Shown here: positions 46,683 to 55,125 of the stretch, one piece after another
Layout: each line of letters begins with the position of its first letter
Numbering within the stretch: the stretch's first letter is position 1
Source: Clavaria fumosa
Lineage: Eukaryota; Basidiomycota; Agaricomycetes; Agaricales; Clavariaceae
DNA length: 64,000 bases
Direction: 5' to 3'
Assembly (NCBI GenBank): GCA_951802425.1
Contig: OX637801.1
Coordinates: forward strand, 1,426,001-1,490,000
Program-made: the position numbers and the translations under genes
The notes under the pieces: generated by a model
The model's input: the letters and a program-made list of their open reading frames with translations, nothing else
Told to the model about the DNA's origin: nothing
Databases searched by the model: none

Positions 46683-48233
46683 CTGACTAGATCCACAGCT
46701 AATAGCTGTAACTAGTCTACCAGACCCACAGCAACTAGCTGCAACTAGTCCACTAGATCCACAGCTAGTAGCTGTAACTAATTCACCAGATCTACAGCTA
46801 GTAATTGACTAGACCCACAGCTAGTAGCTGCAACTAGTCCACTAGGTCCACAACTACTAGCTGCAACTAGTCTACTAGACCTACACCTACTAGCTGCAAC
46901 TAGTTCACTACATCTACAGCTAGTAGCTGCAACTAGTCCACTAGGCCCACAGCTACTAGCTGTAACTAGTCCAGTAGGCCCACAGCTAGTAGCTGTAACT
47001 AGTCCACTAGGCCCACAGCTACTAGCTGTAACTAGTTCACTACATCTACAGCTAATAGCTGCAACTAGTCTACTAGACCTACACCTACTAGCTGCAACTA
47101 GTTCACTACATCTACAACTAATAGCTGTAACTAGTTCACTACATCTACAGCTAGTAGCTGCAACTAGTCCACTAGGTCCACAGCTACTAGCTGCAACTAG
47201 TTCACTACATCTACAGCTAGTAGCTGCAACTAGTCCACTAGGCCCACAGCTACTAGCTGTAACTAGTCCACTAGGCCCACAGCTACTAGCTGTAACTAGT
47301 TCACTACATCTACAGCTAATAGCTGCAACTAGTCTACTAGACCTACACCTACTAGCTGCAACTAGTTCACTACATCTACAGCTAGTAGCTGCAACTAGTC
47401 CACTAGGCCCACAGCTAGTAGCTGCAACTAGTCCACTAGGCCCACAGCTACTAGCTGCAACTAGTCCACTAGGCCCTCAGCTACTAGCTGCAACTAGTCC
47501 ACTAGGCCCACAGCTACTAGCTGCAACTAGTCCACTAGGCCCACAGCTAGTAGCTGCAACTAGTCTACTAGACCTACACCTACTAGCTGCAACTAGTTCA
47601 CTACATCTACAACTAATAGCTGTAACTAGTTCACTACATCTACAGCTAGTAGCTGCAACTAGTCCACTAGGCCCACAGCTAGTAGCTGCAACTAGTCCAC
47701 TAGGCCCACAGCTACTAGCTGTAACTAGTTCACTACATCTACAGCTAATAGCTGCAACTAGTCTACTAGACCTACACCTACTAGCTGCAACTAGTTCACT
47801 ACATCTACAACTAATAGCTGTAACTAGTTCACTACATCTACAGCTAGTAGCTGCAACTAGTCCACTAGGCCCACAGCTACTAGCTGCAACTAGTCCACTA
47901 GGCCCACAGCTACTAGCTGCATCTAGTCCACTAGGCCCACAGCTAGTAGCTGCAACTAGTCCACTAAGCCCACAGCTACTAGCTGTAACTAGTTCACTAC
48001 ATCTACAGCTAATAGCTGCAACTAGTCCACTAGACCTACACCTACTTGCTGCACCTAGTCCACTAGATCCACAACTGGTAGCTGTAACTAGTCCACTGGA
48101 CCCACAGCTAGCACCTGTAACCAGTTCACTAGAACCATAGCTAGCACCTGCAACTAGTCCACCAGGTCCACACCTAGTAGCTGTAACTAGTCCACTAGAT
48201 CCACAGCTGTCAGCTGTATCTAGTCTACTAGTC
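46683..48233. repeat. 33-bp tandem array, right arm
   Basis: Inverted counterpart of the left array, about 47 copies of the same unit and variants. It is shorter by about 17 units. Confidence 0.93.
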
Positions 48234-48367
48234 CCCCATGTACTACCTTTGACAAGTTAACTTGACAAGTTGACTGACCATAAGGATTCCTTGTCCAGCT
48301 GTAGCTGCAAAGAGTACACTATGAATTATACCTAACTGCTGTGTCTAGTTAATTATTTCATTCAGTA

Positions 48368-49006
48368 CTACTGGCTGGGGGGGATGGGGTTGATAGGACA
48401 GGGGATGAAAGCGAGGGGTCGGTATTCGTGGACGATGAACTGTTCGACTCCGAGGAGGGTAAGCTCTGTCTGGATCTCCACGGAAACGTACGCGGGTTCG
48501 TTCGTCGACTCGTCGTTGTCGCTGTTTATGTAGTCCTCGAGGTCTTCGAGGTTAATGTCAATGGTGCTGTGTGCGGGCGATCTCGTGCCTGAGGTCGCAG
48601 AGTCTGGTAATGCAATCGCTAGGGCTTCTCTCAATCTCTGCTCTCGTCTGCTCTGTTCTTGTGCGTATAGCCTTCCGAAATAAGGCGCGAGTCTTCTTTC
48701 CTCCTCAATAATCCACAATTCGAACGGGCGTAGCTCTCGCGGTCTCAGTACCGCAGTTTCCGTCTCCGAGACGTCGGATTCCGTAGGTGTGTCTGGGTAG
48801 AATTCAGTTCGTACGCGGGTGTCGAAATACCTCGCCCAATATTCGTCTTCTCCAAAGTCCAGGACCGTGGTGAGCCACTCATCCGTTATGTCCTCGTTAC
48901 GCGTCGGGTACGCCAGGGTGATTCTCTCGTCGTTCTGTTGCGCACGACGGGCAGGGAGTAAAGAGAAAGCTAGGCCGACCGGGGGTTGACAGGGTCGAGG
49001 TAGCAA
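48368..49006 (-). CDS. AUG-less leader ORF (ORF1) of the retrotransposon
   Basis: An open frame of about 212 codons between the primer site and gag. It contains no ATG at all; the frame is open from a TGA just inside the LTR end to TAG 48368-48370. Composition is protein-like: acidic, with WLTTVLDFGEDEYWARYFDT, RVRTEFYPDTPTESDVSETE and YINSDNDESTNEPAYVSVEI. No known domain. The gag frame, also open upstream of its ATG, lies +1 relative to ORF1, so ORF1 could be the N-terminal part of gag reached by a near-cognate start, splicing or frameshift. The palindromic element is inserted right after its stop codon. Confidence 0.5.
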   Translation of the reverse strand: MLPRPCQPPVGLAFSLLPARRAQQNDERITLAYPTRNEDITDEWLTTVLDFGEDEYWARYFDTRVRTEFYPDTPTESDVSETETAVLRPRELRPFELWIIEEERRLAPYFGRLYAQEQSRREQRLREALAIALPDSATSGTRSPAHSTIDINLEDLEDYINSDNDESTNEPAYVSVEIQTELTLLGVEQFIVHEYRPLAFIPCPINPIPPSQ

Positions 49007-49013
49007 GGGGTGG

Positions 49014-49024
49014 ACGTTGAAATT
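49014..49024 (-). other. candidate self-priming primer-binding site
   Basis: One base inside the 5' LTR the sense strand reads AATTTCAACGT. Ten of these bases are complementary to ACGTTGAAAT in the LTR at 49081-49072, which lies where transcription should start. No tRNA-type site (TGG...) is present. This is the arrangement of Tf1/sushi elements, whose mRNA 5' end folds back to prime reverse transcription. Confidence 0.65.
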
Positions 49025-49025
49025 G

Positions 49026-49605
49026 TGTCAGTCCGAGTCCCTCACAGAAGCGAGAAGGGGAAAGAAGCTTGATTTCAACGTGAGGACCTACACTCATTAC
49101 AAAGGCGCTATATATACTGGGGGGAAGGGGCTGTGTAGGGAGTGAGTCATAAGTAAGACAAACGAGGCTACGCGCTCTGAGTCGCGCGGGACAGGGGAGG
49201 CAATAAAGGGAAAAGGGGATGCCGGATAAGGAAGGTAGCGGCGAGGTACGAATGTGGGGAGAACGACAGAGGGAATGCTTGGCGCGGTCTTGGCTACCCG
49301 AGGGGAGACCTCAGTTAAGCTCGTTTAGGTTAGATTGGTTGATGGGGGACGTCAGAGGCATTTTTGCTGATCCGCCTCCATCACGAATTGCAGAGCGTGG
49401 GAAATCGCAAGGAACGTGGGTGGGGGCACGTGATGGGTGCTGGTCGCGAGCCTATAAGCGCCAGGGGAGTCGCGAGTGTGGGGTTGAGGTCGTGGGCAGG
49501 CGCTTAAGGTCGCGAGTAGTCACGTGATCCCATACTCGGTCCTCGTAGCTAGATCCTGGCGCGTTGCAGACTTAGTGACGGCGGCTTACGTAATGGATCC
49601 TGACA
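49026..49605 (-). repeat. 5' LTR of the chromovirus
   Basis: 580 bp, same ends as the partner LTR. Contains the TATA box at 49109-49116 and the predicted transcription start near 49081, so R plus U5 is only about 56 bp. Confidence 0.96.
49109..49116 (-). promoter_or_regulatory. TATA box of the retrotransposon
   Basis: TATATATA on the minus strand within the 5' LTR, 35 bp upstream of the sequence ACGTTGAAAT (49081-49072), which is the likely first stretch of the transcript. Confidence 0.6.
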
Positions 49606-49872
49606 ACAACGATGAGGCCGAGATGGTCAATCCACGAGGCACAAGTGTTAAAATAGTGATACACTTTACGCCCAAAGATCTTATGAGGAATTGAAGTATG
49701 TCGAGTGACTCCTCACCGGTCTCACCCTATACACCCTTGCGTCGTCTATATCCACCATCTGTATAATAATGATGCAGCTGAACAGCAATGAGTCGTGCCA
49801 ACAGAACTTATGATAAGGGTGTACCCTGTAACATTAGCAGGAAGATGATTAGGTTGCATTGAAGGTCTTTCA

Positions 49873-51455
49873 TCATTCTTCTGAACGAGTCCTGCCCAGA
49901 TTGACCCTCAGCCAGTGCCACATGTTCGGACCAATCATGTAGTACCCAGCCCCAAACAGAGCACCACCCAGGTGTGCGAAATGGTCAAAGAATCTAGTGT
50001 TCAGTCAGAACAGCTACAAGAATCTTGTGAAAACCCACCGCCAGCCCCGCAACACTCCGATGCAATCAAGCAACAGTATGCCACCCACACCATAGGGAAT
50101 GGGTATAGGGAAGGAGGGAGGGATGACAAGTGCGACATGTAGACCTGGAAAGGCAAGGGCAGTGACAACCATGCACGCATAAATCGCTCCAGATGCTCCT
50201 AGCGAGGGGAGTATTTCAAAAGTAGCTTGGCTTGGTTTCGCCTTCGTAGTCACCACGGCAGCAGCAGCAGTGGCACTGGAGGCTCGAGCGGCATTGAGTT
50301 GCGATATCATCCGAGGGTACCGGATGTATGCCGAGGCTAAATGTGACGCAAGACCTGAAAAGAGACCGGCTACATCGAGCATAGGTTAGTTCTGAGGATT
50401 CCTGCACATTACTCAGCGATTCACCGGAGACAAAGAAAGCGATGAAGTGACGTGATGGCGTTGATTCCGTCATGGACAAGTCGGCCTGTGATTTGGTAGC
50501 CCAGATTGTGGCAGTTTGACCTGGTGAACACAGTCAAGCCAAGGCGACCTGCTCTGAAGAGGAGGACTCACCAAAGCTGATTAAAGCAAGAGAGTTGCAC
50601 AGCAAATGGACGAAGGATTTATGGCTACCGAATATGGGTGTTAGAAGCAAGTACGGAGGTTGAGCTGCAAGCACACCTGAACATGCTGGTCAAAAGCGTG
50701 TACGAAAGCCCAGATAATGGGTTATGCGTAAAGCTAGTCATCATCCGTAGGCGCATTGAGGGTAGTTTCCAGAAAAGCCATACAGCGGCATTGATGGCGG
50801 TGATCTTGTAGCATATTCTCTGACCCTCCTTTGCATTCAGGTATCGATTCGCAAGACTAGCGTAGACGTGGGCGGCTAGCTGGCTGAGTTCACGCGTTAA
50901 GACAGGGAGTTCGTCAATTTTTTTGTACCAACGAGAAAGAACCTTCAAGTCCTTTGAACTTATTGATGCTGAGAACACTGAACGCGGAACGCACCATCTG
51001 AAGCTCCATGTCTTTGGCCCATCTTATGTCAGTGCTTGAAAGGTCGGGATAACTGTCCTGGTCGCCAGGTTCAGAAAGTCTCCTCTGCCACATATACGTT
51101 TCTTCGTTCGTTTTCCAAGCTGCCCACGAAAATATCAACGCTGAACAGCCGAGGAAGAGCTAGAGATGCCAACGTGGTTCAGCGCATTTTCCAAAGGCCG
51201 GAATGTAGATCATAGGCTCACGACACATTGCTTCTTCACAGATGGTCGCCCGAGTACATCTGCGAAAGACTGTTGTTCGTTCGATCGAGCGACTGCTTCG
51301 CGAAACGAGGGAACGCGCGGCACATTTTGGTGAGCATCCTCAATCGCACGATGCGTTTGGCGGGGGCAGCGATGATGAATCGATTGGGTGAAGTATCGTA
51401 CGGTTGACGGCCATGCTTTGCGCGTTCCGAGTCGCAGACGTGGGAGTCGGAACAT
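49873..51455 (-). CDS. PCP1: mitochondrial rhomboid protease
   Basis: Intramembrane serine protease of the inner mitochondrial membrane (Pcp1/PARL type), processing proteins such as the Mgm1 fusion GTPase. N-terminus MFRLPRLRLGTRKAWPSTVR is Arg-rich without acids, a good presequence. The catalytic serine is in LGASGAIYACMVV (about 50185-50200) and the catalytic histidine in DHFAHLGGALFGAGYYMIGP (about 49930-49985), as in the rhomboid GxSG and HxxHLGG-like motifs. Ends RVNLGRTRSEE, two TGA codons in tandem (49873-49875 and the next). Several introns, and the first helices around 50600-51170 lie in short exons that I only partly placed. Shares a 45-bp start-to-start gap with the methyltransferase gene. 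Confidence 0.87.
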
Positions 51456-51500
51456 TAGCCGCACAACTTGGGCTCACACAACTCCGGTCCGCGTCAAACG

Positions 51501-52789
51501 ATGTATTTCTACATCTCATTCCTCCGTCCGCCACCAGTTCAAGCACAGCTAGGCAAACCCGTCCCGATAACCCCTCAAATCTCGAACGACTTGCGCACGG
51601 AGTTGTATTCAGGCACCCTTGACATCTTTTACTCGTGGATCTCAGGGTCCACTTCTACATGTCCGCTCAAACTCACGACGTGGCGCGAAAGTAGTGCCTA
51701 TAGGGAGGTCTCGGTGCCTCAGCCTCCTGGTGTGAAGGAAGGCGACAGCTGGCAACTTGCGCTTGCAGCTGGAGGCAGCCTTGGTCCTGCTTCGATCGCC
51801 ATAGATCTCTCTGGTGCAAACCCTGGAGCTACCCCCTTTGCAGTTCGTTCTATGCCAGTTTGTTTTGTGGCCAAGAGACCATCAGAGAAGAAGCAAGAGC
51901 AGACAGAAAGGATATTTCAACTCTTCAGACCGTCTAAAGAACAGGTGACGTCATTTGTTCTTCGTGAACAAATTTCGTATGAGTTAGACAAGGTGTGCAT
52001 TACACCGTGAATGCTTTCTATGCTCGATTATAATAAGCCAACTAGAAAGTATGGGACAGTGGAATTGGTTTGAGTTCATGGCTTGTGGGGATCTACCAGA
52101 CACCCTCTCAATGCACCGAGGCCTTGGGGGATATCCTATTCTCACCTGAGCCGAAGAGGATACTCGAGCTAGGTTTGCTTGCAACACTTCATGTCGTTCT
52201 ATACTGACACACCATATGTCTTCCAAGGGGCAGGGACAGGTATCTCAGCATTGACACTCAGCGTGTTATGCCCTAATCACTGGATCCTCTGCACTGATTG
52301 TTGTGAGGAACTCAATTCATTCTCTGTGAGATAGACCTTACCTTTACTTTAGCATCTGCGATGGGTCTTCTTGGTCACAATCTTCAAGCCAACTCACATC
52401 TTGCTGGGAAAGTGGCCTCCTCTGTGTTAGATTGGGATTCTTCACTCCCTCCTGAAGTTGTCTCGCAATCTCCTTTCCACTTAGTCATGTAAGTCTCATG
52501 TCGAGAATTGCAATATTTGTTTCACATTCTTTGCAGGATGGCTGATGTGACATACAATACTGTGTCCTTCCCTGCTTTAATCAAGACACTTGTTGCTCTC
52601 ATAGACGTGAATACTCAGTTCCAAGTTGGGCCACCCCTCATCCTCATGGCTCACAAATTACGGGACCAGCAAGAGAGATCTTTCTTGGAACTGGCTCACA
52701 ATGTCGGAATATCTTTTGATAGAGTGGCTGGACAGGTTGGATATGGCGGGGCACCGGTAGAACTATGGCTGGGACATGTTGACTTGTAG
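51501..52789 (+). CDS. METTL21-type protein-lysine methyltransferase
   Basis: SAM-dependent methyltransferase of family 16. Starts MYFYISFLRPPPVQAQLGKP. A long N-terminal part precedes the fold: KVWDSGIGLSSWLVGIYQTP, then motif I ILELGAGTGISALTLS (joined across an intron at about 52174-52230), SAMGLLGHNLQANSHLAGKV, VLDWDSSLPPEV, and HLVMMADVTYNTVSFPALIK, the post-motif DVTYN typical of this family. Ends LWLGHVDL. Three to four short introns. The WD near KVW and the VLDWD motif fit METTL21/Efm-like enzymes; the substrate cannot be told from sequence. Confidence 0.87.
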
Positions 52790-53369
52790 ATACTGTGTCG
52801 CAGTAATATAACCACAGTGGCCTTTGAAATAATGTGGAATCACAACTGCTGCAATAAAATTTGAACCTTTGCCTCAGATAATTTGCTTCAATACTGAGGG
52901 ACTTTTCCTATAGGTGTGCAAACTTGTGCCTGTACACTGTATGACACATTTTTGCATTCAGATGTCACCCATTGATCAATTGTGAGGATCACTGTCTGAG
53001 TCTCACATCATGCATGGAATTGGCAATGCAGTCTTTGTCACTTGTCACATTTGATGTAAATACACAGATTGTCAGCAATGTCCTGCTCATCCATGCCATC
53101 CATGGGCACTTATGGTTATACATGTAGTAGTGCATAATTTTTGTACCAATTATTCACTGCAAGATATTTTTCCTAAGAGGATTAGGCTCAGAGAATAGGA
53201 TGTATCCTCATGCTACCACCTACAATGAACAGAAGTAGAAGATTTGCAAGAAGCTTACCCCCTATGACCACAAACCAGGGTCCACATGACCCTTTCTAGG
53301 TCATCTCATTTGTGCGCTGAGACTCATGCCAATGAAAACGTGTCAGATTATTAATAAGAGTAGAACAAA
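52790..53369. other. intergenic, convergent 3' ends
   Basis: AT-rich spacer between methyltransferase and mL44 stops. No gene or repeat seen; scattered TTTGCA/TCACATT motifs only. Confidence 0.5.
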
Positions 53370-54726
53370 TCACGAGGGCTGCTGTTGCTGTGCCTTGCTC
53401 CCCCGGTTCATCGGCGTAAGCGGTAGCATGGCGCCCGAGCGCCCTGAGCTGCCAAACAATACTTCTGCTTCGCCCAGCTCACCAGGGACATATGCCACGC
53501 CACCCTGGTCAAGATCACGAAAGACATTGCCAACTGTTGACGAGAAGGTTGACGTCGGGATGCGTAGGAGGTGCGGAGGCGTGCGCGTCAGGTAGAGTCG
53601 GTGCAATGCGTCTTCTGCAGCCTAGACGGTTCAGGGGAAAGTTGAGTTTGCGGCAGTCAGAGGGAGGGAAGGCGCCGTACGCGGTATTCTGCCATTTTGA
53701 GTGAGCTCCCAAACCCCTCACCGAGCTGGTCGGCGCCGGAATAGATCCCGACGACAAATATGGGAGAGTTGGAGAAGCGGCCGGTCTCTTTGAGCAGACT
53801 TTTGGCATGGATACGGGCGCCAGGAACAGATGAGCTCTGGAAACAACGCAGAGGCCTGGTGCTCACCGAGATTTTGGACGTTCGCGCTTGAACTTGGCGA
53901 CTGTCTCGAGAAGGGCGCGTTTGGGGTCTCGGAATTTGAGCATATTTCGGAGGTCGATTTCGCGAGAAAAGAAGAAGGCGTTGGTGAACTTGCGGGCCGA
54001 GAGCAGACAACGGTGTTGATATACCAGGGCCACGATCGCTCGTGGTATAGACGCGAGTGCGTCTGCGTGAAGTACGCCCACTGTCGTCGGAGTATTGGCC
54101 TTTTTGTGAGAGGCAATGTGGTGAGAAACGGCATTGAGAAATGGGAAAGGACGCACGGTACGATGCCACCGCAAAAGCTGGGTCGCGCCCATCTCATGCG
54201 CGATGCTGGCGCATGTTACTGGGCCGACGTGTGCGCTCACAGCAGCCTTGAGGACGCGCGTGGGGAGGTGGGGGTAGCTCGCGTGGACGTATTCGGCGGC
54301 GAAGAGGCCGAGGAGGGCATTTCCGAGAGATGAGAGCTGATCGTTGGACGGGGGCGGAGCAGTGTTGGGGTGGCGTTGCTGGTAGAACGGGAGGAAGGAG
54401 GGGTGAGTGCAGGCCTGCTGGATAATTGAGGGCGTGGTGAGGATGGACGTCAGGCCGACGCGGTGCGCGAAGGCGCTCAGCGCGGTTGGCGGTGGAGGTT
54501 GCAAGGAGGCCCATGTGTCTAGCGATAAGTCGGCGTTGGTAGTGGTGGTGGCTTTTTGTCTGGGGGCCAAGGTATTTTTTTTGAACTCTTTTGGAGGGAA
54601 TTCGGGGAGATGCGCTGTGCTGATGGACACGGTTGGTTTTTGACGTGTTGTCGTCGTCGCTGTTGCTGGTTTCAATGCTATTTTCGAGCGGTGTATAGCT
54701 GAATGAACGTTGCGGACATGGATCAT
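53370..54726 (-). CDS. MRPL3: mitochondrial ribosomal protein mL44 (RNase III-like)
   Basis: Large-subunit mitoribosomal protein derived from an RNase III. Starts MIHVRNVHSAIHRSKIALKP, a presequence-like basic N-terminus. RNase III fold: FAHRVGLTSILTTPSIIQQA, THPSFLPFYQQRH, then DQLSSLGNALLGLFAAEYVH, where the catalytic ERLEFLGDAVL signature is degenerate, as in mL44. Then LLETVAKFKRERPKSR joins (intron about 53800-53868) to LLKETGRFSNSPIFVVGIYS, GFGSSLKMAEYRAAEDALHR, a dsRNA-binding fold. Tail Gln-rich, TGA 53370-53372. About 420 residues. Confidence 0.88.
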
Positions 54727-55125
54727 TGGACTGAGGGGAGAGCAGGAGGAGAGGACCGCGCACTGGACACCCGCAACGTTGTCTGTTATGCGCGGTGAAA
54801 ATTTTACGGTGCGGTCATCACAGGACTCTCAGGACTAAGACGGGCGTGTCGCTCAAAGGTCCAACCGATTCCACCTTGCCTCGTTGTATTGAACGTGCTT
54901 AGCGTTCATCAAAACCATTGTATTTCCCATTCCCACTCGAGATCTTCTTGTAACGCGAAGGCTGCAAGGTAACATTATAAAGATCCATGATTGATGGAAC
55001 GCAAACCATGTGCCAGGCGCCCGAAGACGGTGTGGTAAAAAATCCGACCTCGTGCCTTATTCCAACGCCCCTCTTCGTCCCTTCAACCATCATCACTACC
55101 ACTGCGACTCCAAGAGTATTGAGCA
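54727..55125. other. divergent promoter region
   Basis: Lies between the mL44 and Rgd2-like start codons (400 bp). Some CT-rich tracts; no clear TATA box. Confidence 0.45.

Larger units (their letters stand above)
42788..48365. mobile_element. giant palindromic foldback-like element
   Basis: 5,578 bp forming one near-perfect inverted repeat: left arm 42788-45832 (about 3,045 bp), spacer about 50 bp, right arm 45883-48365 (about 2,483 bp). Ends CTGAATGAAATAATTAAC and its complement. TA flanks both sides (42786-42787 and 48366-48367), and the rejoined target CAGTAGTACTACTG is itself a palindrome with the TA at its centre. Each arm has an outer unique part (about 130 bp), an array of 33-bp repeats, and an inner unique part (about 800 bp). 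Arms differ in length by about 560 bp, close to 17 repeat units. No transposase ORF. Resembles Drosophila FB elements in build, with a Tc1/mariner-like TA site. Family unknown. Confidence 0.88.
37385..49605 (-). mobile_element. Ty3/Gypsy chromovirus LTR retrotransposon, with a nested element
   Basis: A complete element read on the minus strand. Two 580-bp LTRs (TGTCAG...CTGACA), flanked by a perfect ACAAC duplication at 37380-37384 and 49606-49610. Order in its own sense: 5' LTR (49026-49605), self-priming site, AUG-less ORF1, gag, pol with protease, reverse transcriptase, RNase H, integrase and chromodomain, polypurine tract, 3' LTR (37385-37964). A 5,578-bp palindromic element sits between ORF1 and gag; without it the retrotransposon would be about 6.6 kb. 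The LTRs differ at only three positions that I found, so insertion was recent. One stop codon breaks pol. A chromodomain usually directs such elements to heterochromatin. Confidence 0.95.

Noticed and set aside
42918..48233. CRISPR-like array
   Set aside because: Units are directly contiguous with no unique spacers, in a eukaryotic genome.
49007..49025. tRNA primer-binding site for the chromovirus
   Set aside because: No TGG-starting match to a tRNA 3' end is present next to the 5' LTR; self-priming fits better.
53800..53868. 30-nt intron in the mL44 gene (GTGAGC...TTTCCAG)
   Set aside because: Too short for a spliceosomal intron here; a later acceptor gives a 68-nt intron and restores the family motif LLKETGRFSNSP.
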